DNA of 64,000 bases from Streptomyces sp. NBC_00572 (GTDB taxonomy: Bacteria > Actinomycetota > Actinomycetes > Streptomycetales > Streptomycetaceae): contig NZ_JAPENX010000001.1 in the NCBI RefSeq assembly GCF_026341815.1, positions 6,758,001 through 6,822,000 of the forward strand, written 5' to 3'. Within the stretch, counting starts at the first letter, position 1; each line of letters opens with the position of its first letter. The position numbers and the translations under genes were made by a program. The notes beneath the pieces were generated by a model, which saw only the letters and a list, made by a program, of their open reading frames with translations, was not told the origin of the DNA and did no database searches. Of this stretch, positions 28,170 through 37,754 are shown piece after piece.

Positions 28170-28385
28170 TCGTGGCGCCACCGAAGGACTTCGGCCCGAT
28201 CGCGCTTGAGGATCTTGCCCGTGGCGTTGGTGGGCCGGACATCGAGGAATTCCGCCGGACGGGGTACCTGTAGCCCGCCGTCCGCTCCTTGCGCCGGCCG
28301 GTCAGCTCGTCCTTGGACGGCGTCGTTCCCAGAGCGAGCACCAGCATCACGACGTGCCGGGTCGCCGGTGCGGAACCAGCCGTCG
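28170..28385 (-). pseudogene. C-terminal remnant of an acyl-CoA synthetase (AMP-binding)
   Basis: The - strand reads DGDGWFRTGD and, further on, VPRPAEFLDVRPTNATGKIL then KRDRAEVLR. These are the hinge region and A10 motif (PxNxTGKILKR) of ANL-family acyl-CoA ligases. The stretch between them is much shorter than normal, and everything N-terminal is replaced by a piece of DUF2254. Inactive remnant. Confidence 0.7.
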
Positions 28386-28545
28386 CCGTCGTCGCGGAAT
28401 GGTGCCCGCCACTGGGCGGCCAGCCCGTGCTGTCGGCGGTGAGGGCGAGCTCGGCGAGAAGGGTGCCGAGGACGAGACCGATCATCGGCACGATGCACAG
28501 GCCGGCCCTGACGTTTTGCCTCGCAGCCACGTGAATCTGGCTTCC
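28385..28545 (-). pseudogene. partial copy of the DUF2254 gene (N-terminal part)
   Basis: The - strand reads LCIVPMIGLVLGTLLAELAL then TADSTGWPPSGGHHSATTAT, closely matching the first membrane helix of the intact DUF2254 protein. Base identity is high and continuous from about 28380 to 28520 against 24700-24850. The copy breaks into the acyl-CoA ligase scrap at about 28385. It shows a local partial duplication in direct orientation. Confidence 0.75.
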
Positions 28546-28704
28546 CGAGCCGGCGCAGCGGCGGTCCCCGCCGGCTCGGGCGGCGCCCTCGCCAGGACGG
28601 GCAGACACGGTCGGCCTAAGCTGATCGGGTGCCGCTCCGGTCCACTCCGTCCGGGGCGTGACGGCGCCCCGATTGTGGCCGACGGGGGCTGAAAGGGGTC
28701 CACC

Positions 28705-30555
28705 ATGGACGACTATCCCCTGATCGAGGACCACGGTCTCATCGGTGATCTGCAGACCGCGGCCCTCGTGACGACCGATGCGACGATCGACTGGTTCTGC
28801 TGTCCGCGGTTCGACTCGCCCAGCGTTTTCGGCTCCTTGCTCGACCGGAACAAGGGCGGCCACTTCACCGTGCGGCCTGCCGCGGACACGTACACGACCA
28901 AGCAGCTCTATCATCCGGACACCGCCGTCCTGGTGACGCGCTTCATGACCGAGGCCGGGGCGGGGGAGGTCGTGGACTTCATGCCGGTGACCGGAACCAC
29001 CGCGACCGACCGGCACCGCATCGTCCGCATGCTCCGCTGCGTACGGGGCAGCATGACGTTCGAAGGGGAGATCGCCCCGCGCTTCGACTACGGCCGTAAG
29101 CCGCACGAACTGCACATCTCCGAGCGCGGCGCCCTGTTCCGCTCGGAGGACCTGGACCTGGCCGTCCACGCCGTCCGTGAGCCGGAGGACGAGCGGCTGC
29201 TGGCCATCCTCCCGGGCGACAACGACGACCTGCGCTTCTCCTTGAGCCTGCGGGCGGGGCAGCAGCGCGGCCTGGTCATGGAATCCGCCCCCGACGGGCC
29301 TCCGCGCGAGGTGCGCCTGGAGGAGTTCGAGCGCCTCTTCCACGAGACGGTCCGCTTCTGGCGCTCCTGGCTGGGACAGTCCACCTACTCCGGCCGTTGG
29401 CGGGAGGCGGTGGAACGGTCGGCCATCACGCTGAAGCTCATGACCTACGCGCCGACCGGCGCCCTGGTCGCCGCACCCACGGCGGGGCTCCCCGAGCAAC
29501 TGGGCGGGGAGCGCAACTGGGACTACCGGTTCACCTGGATCCGGGACGCCTCGTTCTCGGTGTACGCCCTGCTGGGGATGGGATTCAAGGAAGAGGCGTC
29601 CGCGTTCATCAACTGGCTGCACGCGCGGGTGAAGCAGGAGGTCGGCCAGGAGAACGGTTCCGGGCCGCTGAACATCATGTACCGGGTCGACGGCTCCGCC
29701 GACCTGTTCGAGGAGACCCTCGGCCACTGGGAGGGGTACCGCGGCTCCGCTCCGGTCCGCATCGGCAACGGAGCGGCGACGCAGCTCCAGTTGGACATCT
29801 ACGGCGAGGCCCTCGACAGCATCTACTTCGCGCACGAGCACGGCATGCACCTCGACCGCGGTGGCTGGAAGGCCCTGCACACCCTGCTCGACTGGCTGGT
29901 CGACCACTGGGACCAGCCCGGCGAAGGGCTCTGGGAGACGCGCGGGGGCCGGAAGGACTTCACCTACGGTCGCGTGATGTCCTGGGTGGCCTTCGACCGC
30001 GCCCTGCGGATCGCCTACGACGACGGCCGTCCCGCGGCCGGCGGACGCTGGGTCGACGCACGGGACGAGATCTACGCGCAGGTGTACGACCGCGGCTGGG
30101 ACCCGGGGAAGCAGGCCTTCGTCCAGCACTACGGCGACGACGTGCTCGACTCGTCGCTGCTGCGCATGCCGACGGTCGGCTTCATCACCCCCGACGACCC
30201 GATGTGGAAGTCCACTCTGGACGCGATGGAAGCCGAACTGGTCAGCGACAGCCTCGTCTACCGCTACAACCCCGAGGCGTCGCCCGACGGGCTGCGCGGC
30301 TCCGAGGGAACCTTCTCCCTGTGCACCTTCATGTACGTCGACGCCCTGGCCCGGGCCGGACGCACCGACATGGCCAGGCTGGTGCTGGAGAAGATGCTCA
30401 CCTACGCCAACCACCTGGGGTTGTACTCCGAGGAGATCGACCTGACGGGACGGCAGTTGGGCAACTTCCCGCAGGCCTTCACCCATCTGGCCCTCATCGA
30501 CGCCGCGATCACCCTGGACTCGATGCTCCAAGAGCCGCGGCGCGCCGGACCGTAG
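28705..30555 (+). CDS. glycoside hydrolase family 15 protein (trehalase/glucoamylase-like)
   Basis: This 616-residue protein follows GH15 trehalase-like enzymes of actinobacteria. The N-terminal beta domain begins IEDHGLIGDLQTAALVTTD then IDWFCCPRFDSPSVFGSLL. The (alpha/alpha)6 catalytic domain has GGERNWDYRFTWIRDASFSV near 265, RGGRKDFTYGRVMSWVAFDR near 412, GSEGTFSLCTFMYVDALARA near 533 (catalytic Glu region) and LGNFPQAFTHLALIDAAI near the end. It should hydrolyse trehalose or related alpha-glucosides in the cytoplasm; no signal peptide is seen. ATG 28705 follows GAAAGGGG. It converges with the antiporter gene, 12 bases away. Confidence 0.9.
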   Translation: MDDYPLIEDHGLIGDLQTAALVTTDATIDWFCCPRFDSPSVFGSLLDRNKGGHFTVRPAADTYTTKQLYHPDTAVLVTRFMTEAGAGEVVDFMPVTGTTATDRHRIVRMLRCVRGSMTFEGEIAPRFDYGRKPHELHISERGALFRSEDLDLAVHAVREPEDERLLAILPGDNDDLRFSLSLRAGQQRGLVMESAPDGPPREVRLEEFERLFHETVRFWRSWLGQSTYSGRWREAVERSAITLKLMTYAPTGALVAAPTAGLPEQLGGERNWDYRFTWIRDASFSVYALLGMGFKEEASAFINWLHARVKQEVGQENGSGPLNIMYRVDGSADLFEETLGHWEGYRGSAPVRIGNGAATQLQLDIYGEALDSIYFAHEHGMHLDRGGWKALHTLLDWLVDHWDQPGEGLWETRGGRKDFTYGRVMSWVAFDRALRIAYDDGRPAAGGRWVDARDEIYAQVYDRGWDPGKQAFVQHYGDDVLDSSLLRMPTVGFITPDDPMWKSTLDAMEAELVSDSLVYRYNPEASPDGLRGSEGTFSLCTFMYVDALARAGRTDMARLVLEKMLTYANHLGLYSEEIDLTGRQLGNFPQAFTHLALIDAAITLDSMLQEPRRAGP

Positions 30556-30567
30556 GCCGCGAGGCCC

Positions 30568-32343
30568 TCAGAGCGATGCGGCGGTCGTCGCGGGCCCGAG
30601 GAGGACGACGGTGTCACCCTCCTGCGGCACGGTCTCCCGTCTCTCCGTTACGGGATCCAGCCGGTGGTCGGCCCGCACCACGAAGAGCGTGTCGTACTCC
30701 GGCGGCAGCGGGGCGGCGGCCGGCTGCACCACGAACCGGGCACCCCGTCCGTAGCGTTCCGCGAGGACGTGCCGGACCAGGGAGCGGCCGAAGAGGATGT
30801 CGCCGCCGGTGTAGGGAGCGACCACGCCGTGGCTGTCGTGCGGTGGCCCCACCCGGTAGACGGGACCCTCGACGTTGTCCTGCATCACGATCGAGGCGAG
30901 CGCGTTGAAGTCGTCGTCGTCGGTGGCCAGGAAGACGGCCGTCACGCCCTCCAGACGAGCCCCGGGGTTGATGGCCGTGGCCAGCAGATCGCCCTTGGCG
31001 AGGTCGAGGCCCGCCTGTTTGATCTCCTCGCGTTCTTCGTCGACTCCCGCCCACATCAGCACGTCGAGGCCGGCGGATCTCAGGGCCCTGCCCAGGTCGA
31101 CCACCCACGGCTCGCCACCCACCAGGAGGACGCGCGTGCCCTCCGCTCTGACGACGCCCAGACGTCTGGCCACCGGGGCCGCCGTCAGCGCGTACAGCAG
31201 AACGGTTCCCACGATCACCAGGAAGGTGACGGGAAGGATCTCCGCGGCCCCGGCGACCCCCCGCTGTACCAGGCCGGCGGAGAAGGCCGAGGCCGTCGCT
31301 GCCGCGACGATGCCGCGTGGGTCCATCCACCCGACGAAGGCGCGCTCCCCCCGTGAGAGGTCCGTGCGCGCCGCGGCGCCGAAGGCCACGATCGGCCGGA
31401 CGACCAGGACGAGGATCGCGATCAGTCCGAGCCCGGGGAGGAGTACCGGCACCAGGGACGCCGGGGACACGGTGGAGGAGATGGAGATGAACAGCAGTCC
31501 GATGATCAGCTGGACCAGAGTCTCCAGGAAGGGCCGGCGCGAGGGCATGTCGAAGCCGCGGATGTTGGAGACGGCCAGTCCCGCCAGGATGGCGGCGATG
31601 AGCCCGGTGTCGTCCCGCACGACGTCACAGCCCGCCGATACGCCGATCACGATGGCGAGCTGTGCCAGCGTTCCGAGGGTCTCGCCGAGTCGCAGGGTGC
31701 GCAGGGTGAACCACAGCAGCGCGGTTCCCACGACTCCGCCCACCATCCCGACGGCGAGGCTGAGTGCGAACTGACCCAGCTGGTAACCCCGACCGATGTC
31801 GATGTGGTGTGACGAGGCGACCGCGTGGAAGGTGAGGGCGCCGAGGATGGCGCCGATCGGGTCGGTCAGCGTCCCTTCCCAGATCAGGATGCGCCGTACC
31901 TTGTCGCTCGGCCGCACGAAGTCGAGGATCGGCCCCACGACCGTGGGGCCGGAGACGACGAGGATCATGCCGAGCATCGCGGCCACGCGCAGGGGCATGT
32001 CGAACATCGCCGGTGCCACCGCGCTGGTGACGAAGAAGGTGAGCAGCACGCCGTACACGAGCAGCCTGCCCACGATCCCTCGGGTGTGGTGGGCCAGCTT
32101 GCGCAGGTCGAGTCCCAGACCGGCGTCGTAGAGGATCACCGCGACGGACAGCGACACGAGGGCGGAGAAGTCCGGACCCAGCAGTCTGTCCGGGTGGATG
32201 ACGTCGGTGATCGCGCCGGCGGCGAATCCGACGGGAAGCAGGATGATCAGGGCGGGGACGCGCAGCTTGCTGGCCAGGATCTGCGATCCGGTGGCGAGCA
32301 CCACCGTCAGGGCGAGTCCGAGAAGGATCTCGTCGTCGGTCAC
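30568..32343 (-). CDS. cation/proton antiporter with C-terminal TrkA-N domain
   Basis: This is a 591-residue protein. Residues ~1-390 are a CPA-type antiporter with 12 or so helices and motifs such as LYDAGLGLDLRKL, EGTLTDPIGAILGALTF (paired acidic core region) and GWMDPRGIVAAATASAFSAG. Residues ~410-530 read as a TrkA-N (RCK) nucleotide-binding domain (RVLLVGGEPWVVDLGRALRS), and the end resembles a TrkA-C domain. It exchanges Na+ or K+ for protons across the membrane, with ligand control through the RCK part. GTG 32343 follows AGGAAGGA. It starts 61 bases after cydB and may belong to the same transcript. Confidence 0.9.
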   Translation of the reverse strand: MTDDEILLGLALTVVLATGSQILASKLRVPALIILLPVGFAAGAITDVIHPDRLLGPDFSALVSLSVAVILYDAGLGLDLRKLAHHTRGIVGRLLVYGVLLTFFVTSAVAPAMFDMPLRVAAMLGMILVVSGPTVVGPILDFVRPSDKVRRILIWEGTLTDPIGAILGALTFHAVASSHHIDIGRGYQLGQFALSLAVGMVGGVVGTALLWFTLRTLRLGETLGTLAQLAIVIGVSAGCDVVRDDTGLIAAILAGLAVSNIRGFDMPSRRPFLETLVQLIIGLLFISISSTVSPASLVPVLLPGLGLIAILVLVVRPIVAFGAAARTDLSRGERAFVGWMDPRGIVAAATASAFSAGLVQRGVAGAAEILPVTFLVIVGTVLLYALTAAPVARRLGVVRAEGTRVLLVGGEPWVVDLGRALRSAGLDVLMWAGVDEEREEIKQAGLDLAKGDLLATAINPGARLEGVTAVFLATDDDDFNALASIVMQDNVEGPVYRVGPPHDSHGVVAPYTGGDILFGRSLVRHVLAERYGRGARFVVQPAAAPLPPEYDTLFVVRADHRLDPVTERRETVPQEGDTVVLLGPATTAASL

Positions 32344-32404
32344 AGCGGCTTCCTTCCTCGGAGTCCGGGCGTGAGGGGCGTCCAGGACGCGTGCGAACGG
32401 GCGA

Positions 32405-33463
32405 TCAGAGGTCGGGTGCCGCGTCGTCACCCGTGGTGCCGCTCCCCTTGCGCAGCTCGGCGTCGGTGAGCTCTTCGAGCTCACCGTGGGTGTCGAGCCA
32501 GTAGAGGAGGACCACGGCCGGTACGACGAGCACCAGGGCCACCAGGGTGACGATCGCCAGCCACGTCAGCGTGGCGGGCGCGCCCGCGGCGTCGGCCACG
32601 GTCAGCGAGGTCGGCAGCAGATAGGGGCGCTGGGCCATACCCCAGGCGACGACGGCCGACGCGACGACGCCGATCGCCGTGACACGCATCCAGGTGCTCG
32701 GAGGCCGTAGGAGCATCACCAGGGTGGCGAGGGCGGCTGCTCCGGCCACGACGACGAAGAACAACCCCAGGCCGTGGGTGAGTCCGTGCCACACATAGGG
32801 GGCGTCCTCGTGGGTGACGAACGCGGTGACCACCGCCAGCACGGTGAGTACGGCGAGACTGCACAGCGCCCGTCGCCTGAAGTAGTCGACCAGATCGGGC
32901 GCGTCGAACCTGCGGGCGTCCCCGGTCAGGAACACCGCGCCGAGGAAGGCCGTGGTCGCGACGGCGACGAGCCCGAACACGAGGGAGGTGGGGCTGGTCC
33001 AGATGTCGGCCGAGGCCTCGGTGCCGGGAGCCACGCGTTCCGACGCGACCCCGCCGACGGCGGCACCGAGGAAGAACGGCGTGACGAGCGAGGCCACGGC
33101 GAACACGGCGCCGTACAGACGCCGGCCTGCGAGCCGTCGGGTCGGCTTGCGGAAGGCGAATCCGGCGCCACGCAGGACCATGCCCACGACGGCCAGGGCC
33201 AGCGGGAGCCACATCGCGGAGAACACGGTCTGGAACAGGACGGGGAAACCGGTCCACATGATGACGAGAACGAAGATCAGCCAGACGTTGTTGACCTCCC
33301 ATACGGGAGCCATGGCATGGTCGATGAGCCACCGGGGCCGCTGGCCGCGCGCCGTCCCACCGGCCGTCAGGTCCCAGAAGCCGGCCCCGTAGTCGGTACC
33401 ACCGGCGCAGGCGTACGCGGTCACGGCCAGGAGCAGGACCACGGCGATGAGGTCGGCTGTCAC
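32405..33463 (-). CDS. cydB: cytochrome bd ubiquinol/menaquinol oxidase subunit II
   Basis: This 352-residue protein has the eight- to nine-helix CydB layout. Near the start is CAGGTDYGAGFWDL, then IDHAMAPVWEVNNVWLIFVLV, the CydB signature (HAMxPVWExNxVWL). CydB supports haem d binding in the high-affinity terminal oxidase. Its GTG start at 33463 overlaps the cydA stop (GTGA), so the two are translationally coupled. The antiporter gene follows 61 bases later. Bd oxidases are used at low oxygen and under respiratory inhibition. Confidence 0.95.
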   Translation of the reverse strand: MTADLIAVVLLLAVTAYACAGGTDYGAGFWDLTAGGTARGQRPRWLIDHAMAPVWEVNNVWLIFVLVIMWTGFPVLFQTVFSAMWLPLALAVVGMVLRGAGFAFRKPTRRLAGRRLYGAVFAVASLVTPFFLGAAVGGVASERVAPGTEASADIWTSPTSLVFGLVAVATTAFLGAVFLTGDARRFDAPDLVDYFRRRALCSLAVLTVLAVVTAFVTHEDAPYVWHGLTHGLGLFFVVVAGAAALATLVMLLRPPSTWMRVTAIGVVASAVVAWGMAQRPYLLPTSLTVADAAGAPATLTWLAIVTLVALVLVVPAVVLLYWLDTHGELEELTDAELRKGSGTTGDDAAPDL

Positions 33464-34938
33464 GAGCGGTCACCCCCGGGCCGCCCGGCTCCGTCTCCGC
33501 TGGGAGGGGCGTCTCCCACGGGAAGGGGGGCTCGCGGCCCGTAGGGGAGGTCGTCCTCCGGCGGACGGCCCGTCCCTGCGGCGGCCTGCCGGTCGGCGAG
33601 GCGCCACCGGGTGCGCATCTTCAGCAGGATGACGAGGAACGAGCCGAAGAGGAACACGTACACCGCCATCACCACACCGAGCATGATCCACAGGCTGGTG
33701 GAGCGGGTCGACGTCACCGCCTCGGCGACCCGCATGTTCTGGTACACGATCCAGGGCTGGCGTCCGACCTCGGTGGCGATCCAGCCGCACTCGACGGCCA
33801 CCACGGAGGCGACGCCCGCGCAGGCCGCCGAGCGGTAGAACCAGGTAGAGGCGGGCAGTCGGCGGTGCCGCAACCAGACGAACCCGTACCAGAGGGCGAG
33901 CAGCACCAGCACGGATCCGATCAGGACCATGAGGTCGAAGGCCCAGTGGGCGATGGTCGCCTGTGTGGCCGTGGGGCGTTGGTCCGCCGGGACGGAGGTC
34001 AGTCCCACCACCTCGGTGTCCGGGCTGAACCCGGCCAGCACCGAGTCGAGCAAGGGGATCTTGATGCCGCCCGAGACGGTGCCGTTCTCGTTCAGACGTC
34101 CGAAGAGGTACTCCGGCACCCTGGTGTCGGTCTTCCAGACGATCTCCATCGCGGCGAACTTCACCGGTTGCTTGTGGAACACCGACCGGGCGATGGAATC
34201 GCCGAGGACGAACTGCACCGGGGCGGCGACGGCGGCGATGGTGAACGGAACGGCGAAGCCGAGCCGGTGGTAGTGGTCCCGGCGGCCGCGCAGCCAGCCG
34301 ACGGCATAGACCCCGGCCACCATGAAGCCCGCGGTGAGGACCATCGCCACGACGAAGTGCCAGTACTGCGGTCCGAACATCGGCGTGAAGATCGCCTTCC
34401 AGACGTTCACGTCGACCGGGTTGCCCCCGGAGTCGAGCGAGAAGCCCTGTGGCGTGTTCATCCAGGAGTTGGCGGCCAGGATGCCGAACGCTCCGAGCAG
34501 TGCGGCGAACGGCAGGGGCAGGCCCAGGAGGAAGTGCGTCCGCGGCTTCAGCCGCCGCCATCCGTACAGGTAGATGGCGATGAGCACGGCCTCCAGGAAG
34601 AAGGCCCAGGCCTCGACGCCGAATCCGATGCCGAAGACATCACCCCACCGCCCCATCAGGCCGGGCCAGAGCAGACCGAACTCGAACGAGAGCACCGTGC
34701 CGGTGACGATGCCGAGCGCGAACTGCACCGCCATGACGGCCGACCAGCGTCGTGCCAGGAGCAGTGCCGTGGCGTCCTTGTGGCGCAGCCCGCGGTAGTG
34801 CATGACAAGGGTGATGAAGGGGAAGGCGACGCCGAGCGGTACCAGGATGATGTGGGAGGCCAGAGTGAAGGCCATGAGTTCCCGGGCCGGCAGCAGTTGG
34901 GCCGGAGCATCCGCCAGCAGGTGGAGCGACGTGGACAT
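33460..34938 (-). CDS. cydA: cytochrome bd oxidase subunit I
   Basis: This 492-residue protein has the CydA layout: haem ligand His in FTLASHIILVPLGVAFPF near the N-terminus, GFGVEAWAFFLEAVLIAIYL near 107 (acidic residues near haem), the short quinol loop around 270-310 (VPEYLFGRLNENGTVSGGIK), and GWIATEVGRQPWIVYQNMRV near 385. It oxidises quinol and reduces oxygen to water in the cytoplasmic membrane without pumping. ATG 34938 is the assigned start. The cydDC transporter genes usually found with it are absent here. The SDR gene ends 42 bases upstream. Confidence 0.95.
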   Translation of the reverse strand: MSTSLHLLADAPAQLLPARELMAFTLASHIILVPLGVAFPFITLVMHYRGLRHKDATALLLARRWSAVMAVQFALGIVTGTVLSFEFGLLWPGLMGRWGDVFGIGFGVEAWAFFLEAVLIAIYLYGWRRLKPRTHFLLGLPLPFAALLGAFGILAANSWMNTPQGFSLDSGGNPVDVNVWKAIFTPMFGPQYWHFVVAMVLTAGFMVAGVYAVGWLRGRRDHYHRLGFAVPFTIAAVAAPVQFVLGDSIARSVFHKQPVKFAAMEIVWKTDTRVPEYLFGRLNENGTVSGGIKIPLLDSVLAGFSPDTEVVGLTSVPADQRPTATQATIAHWAFDLMVLIGSVLVLLALWYGFVWLRHRRLPASTWFYRSAACAGVASVVAVECGWIATEVGRQPWIVYQNMRVAEAVTSTRSTSLWIMLGVVMAVYVFLFGSFLVILLKMRTRWRLADRQAAAGTGRPPEDDLPYGPRAPLPVGDAPPSGDGAGRPGGDRS

Positions 34939-34980
34939 GCAAGCCTTCGCTGTTCGTGGACGTGACAGGCCGGGAGACGG

Positions 34981-35820
34981 TCACCCGCCTGTGGCGAATC
35001 CCGGGAAGAGGGTCATGCCGCCGTCGACGTACAGGGTGGTTCCCACCACGTAGTCCATGAGGTCGGAGGCGAGCGCGACGACGGCGTTCGCGATGTCCTC
35101 GGGGTCACCGATGCGGTCGTACGGAATGAGCCGCAGGAGGTCCTCCCGCGCTTCCTGCGTCTCCCAGGCGGCGCGGTTGATCGGCGTCCTGATCGCTCCC
35201 GGGGCGACCGCGTTCACGCGGATCTTCTCGGGTGCGAGCTCCTGGGCCAGGGTCTGCATCATCATCTGCACGCCGCCCTTGGACGACGCGTAGTTGACGT
35301 GGCCCGACCAGGGGATGATCTGGTGCACGGAACTCATGCAGATGATCTTCCCGGCGGAGCGGGACACCTCGGGGACCACGCCCCGGCGCCGGAACTCCTT
35401 GGTCGCCTCCCGGGCGCACAGGAACTGACCGGTGAGATTGACGTCGATGACCTTCTGCCACTGAGCGAGCGTCATATCCGTGAGCCGGGCGTCCCGCTGC
35501 AGTCCCGCGTTGGCCACGAGAACGTCGATGGTGCCGAACTCCCGGACCATCCGGTCCATCATGGCGACGACCTGGTCCTCCTGGGACACGTCGGCCTCGT
35601 ACGCCGCGGCGCGGACCCCGAACGAGGCGATCTCCGCGACCACCTCCTCGGCGGCCTCGCGCCCCGCCACGTAGTTCACGACCACGTCGGCACCGGCTCG
35701 GCCCAGGCCGATGGCTGTGGCCTTGCCGATGCCCGAATTGGCCCCGGTGACCAGAGCCTTCTGGCCGTGCAGCAAACGCGCCGGGATCACATCCTGCGGT
35801 GCCTCCACAGTGGAATCCAT
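34981..35820 (-). CDS. short-chain dehydrogenase (glucose 1-dehydrogenase-like)
   Basis: This 279-residue SDR starts at ATG 35820 behind GAGGAGG. It has the Rossmann motif ALVTGANSGIGKATAIG near 22, NAG (LVANAGLQ) near 107, a catalytic Ser region IICMSSVHQ, the YASSK pair and the substrate lid VAPGAIRTPINR. The pattern matches classical SDRs annotated as glucose 1-dehydrogenase, an NAD(P)-dependent oxidation of glucose or a related polyol. The true substrate is uncertain. It lies between the GMC oxidoreductase and cydA on one strand, so electrons from sugar oxidation may feed the same stress-time respiration (inference). Confidence 0.9.
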   Translation of the reverse strand: MDSTVEAPQDVIPARLLHGQKALVTGANSGIGKATAIGLGRAGADVVVNYVAGREAAEEVVAEIASFGVRAAAYEADVSQEDQVVAMMDRMVREFGTIDVLVANAGLQRDARLTDMTLAQWQKVIDVNLTGQFLCAREATKEFRRRGVVPEVSRSAGKIICMSSVHQIIPWSGHVNYASSKGGVQMMMQTLAQELAPEKIRVNAVAPGAIRTPINRAAWETQEAREDLLRLIPYDRIGDPEDIANAVVALASDLMDYVVGTTLYVDGGMTLFPGFATGG

Positions 35821-35986
35821 TCCCTGCCTCCTCGCTGCGCGGTCGCCTGGGCCCGGGGCCGGGGCGGCCGGGCAGCTCACGCAATCACCCGATGAGGCGG
35901 TCGGCATCTCCTCCGCATCGTCTTTGGGCCGTTGAGCCCAGCGTCTTCGTCCGGACGGACCACCTACGGGCCCGGCCGCGCCGATC

Positions 35987-37567
35987 TCATCCCAGCCGGG
36001 CCACGAGGTGATCCCCGACCCGCAGGGCGTTGGCGATGGCCGTCAAGGACGGGTTGACCGCGCCGATGCTAGGGAAGAAGCTCGTGTCGACGACGTACAG
36101 GTTGTCGAGGTCGTGCGCCTTGCAGTTCACGTCCAACGCGGAGGCGGCGGGATCGGTGCCGAAGCGAACGGTGCCCGCCTGGTGCGCCGTCGCGCCGATC
36201 GGCATGCCCTTGTGCAGGTAGATGCTGCGGGACAGCAGGTGATGCTCGTGCATGCCGAGGTGGCCCAGCATTCCCTGCAGTTTGTGCCTCAACCGCTTCA
36301 GGCCTTCGACGTTGTTCTTCTCGTCGAGAGTGAGACGGATACGGGCGTCGCCGTCGAGAGTGACCCGGTTGTCGGGCAGGGGCAGATCCTCACCGCACAG
36401 CCAGAAGTCGACGGCGTGATGCGCCAGCACCTCGAACGGCATGTCGGGTGTCACCGCACCGGCCCATCGGGGGGCCTCGCCGTGGATCTGCTCGGCGTCC
36501 GACTTGCCCAGCATCTGGATGCCACCCAGTGGGAAGTCCCAGTCGTCGGCGCCGAGGTACCAGTCGTTGACGGCGAGGGTCTTCTGGAACCGGGTGTCAT
36601 TGGGCTCCTTCGACACCGCCATCAGAGCGAGGTTGTTGTGCCGCATGTAGAACCGGCCGACCACGTCCGAGCTGTTGGCGAGGCCACGGGGATGATGTTC
36701 GTTCGCCGAGGCCAGCAGCAGCGCCGCGGAGTTGACCGCCCCGCAGGAGACGACCACCACGTCCGCCGTGTACCGGACCTCGGAACCGTCCGCCAGCCGG
36801 CCGACGACCGCGCTGACCCGGCGTCCCCCGTCATCCGTCTCCAGCCGCACCACCTGGGTGTGCGTGACCATCTCGACGTTGGGGTGCTCCAGAGCCGGTT
36901 CCACACAGATCACCTCGGCGTCGGACTTCCCGCGCACCAGGCACGGAAAGCCGTCGACCCGGTCGCACCGGATGCATACGCTGGTGTGGGTGGCCCGCCC
37001 GCCGTTCTCCTGGATCAGGTTGACGCCGATCGGCAGGTGGAACGGGTGCAGGCCGCGCTTCTCCAGATCGTCGCTCAGCTGCTGGATGCGCGGCTCGTGC
37101 TCCACCGGCGGATGGGCGTACTGCGCGCTCACCGGGCCTTCGCCGGGATCCTCGCCGTGCCGTCCGTGGACGAGGTAGAGGTGCTCGGCCTGCGTGTAGT
37201 ACGGCTCCAGGTCCTCGTACCGGATCGGCCAGGCCGGGGAGATACCGCCGTGATGACGGATCTCGCCGAAGTCCTCCGGACGCAGCCGGAAGAGGGCGGC
37301 CCCGTAGAACTTGGTGTTGCCGCCGACGTAGTAGTTGACCTCGGGCGGGAACTCGTCGCCGTTCCTGTCCAGCCAGAACTCCGGCGCACGGTACTTGCCC
37401 CTGACGAACACCGCCGTCGAGTCCCAGTTGTCCCGCTCACGCGGAAGGTAGCCGCCGCGTTCGACGAGGAGGACGCGCTTGCCGGACGGGGCGAGCCGAT
37501 GGGCGAGAGTGCCTCCGCCGGCGCCGGTGCCGATGATGATGACGTCATAGTGAGGGGCGTCGCCCAT
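35987..37567 (-). CDS. GMC family FAD-dependent oxidoreductase
   Basis: This 526-residue protein has an N-terminal FAD motif DVIIIGTGAGGGTLAHRLAP, then VNYYVGGNTKFYGAALFRLR, and the GMC C-terminal block NLYVVDTSFFPSIGAVNPSL, which includes the active-site Asn. HQAGTVRFG near 475 fits glucose/choline-type GMC enzymes. It likely oxidises a sugar or polyol alcohol group, passing electrons to an acceptor other than oxygen; there is no signal peptide. ATG 37567 follows AAGGA. A 166-base gap separates it from the SDR downstream. Confidence 0.9.
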   Translation of the reverse strand: MGDAPHYDVIIIGTGAGGGTLAHRLAPSGKRVLLVERGGYLPRERDNWDSTAVFVRGKYRAPEFWLDRNGDEFPPEVNYYVGGNTKFYGAALFRLRPEDFGEIRHHGGISPAWPIRYEDLEPYYTQAEHLYLVHGRHGEDPGEGPVSAQYAHPPVEHEPRIQQLSDDLEKRGLHPFHLPIGVNLIQENGGRATHTSVCIRCDRVDGFPCLVRGKSDAEVICVEPALEHPNVEMVTHTQVVRLETDDGGRRVSAVVGRLADGSEVRYTADVVVVSCGAVNSAALLLASANEHHPRGLANSSDVVGRFYMRHNNLALMAVSKEPNDTRFQKTLAVNDWYLGADDWDFPLGGIQMLGKSDAEQIHGEAPRWAGAVTPDMPFEVLAHHAVDFWLCGEDLPLPDNRVTLDGDARIRLTLDEKNNVEGLKRLRHKLQGMLGHLGMHEHHLLSRSIYLHKGMPIGATAHQAGTVRFGTDPAASALDVNCKAHDLDNLYVVDTSFFPSIGAVNPSLTAIANALRVGDHLVARLG

Positions 37568-37754
37568 GGCGACCACCGTCCTTGGAATCATGGCCCCGAC
37601 CCGATGTCAGGCGCCTGGCGCCCCGAGGGGCGAGGGTCCGGCGGCCCCACCTCTCTCGAAGGTAGCTGCCCTCCTCGTGGACGGCGACCGGAGTGGCGTT
37701 CCCTGGCGGGCAAGGCCTTCTCGCGGCACCGCGACGGTCCCCGACGCCAGGCCG

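Noticed and set aside
27958..30531. Very long open frames on the - strand opposite the GH15 gene, and similar frames opposite the giant gene
   Set aside because: These are high-GC antisense shadows: composition is Arg/Pro/Gly-rich and no domain is found, while the + strand has clear motifs.
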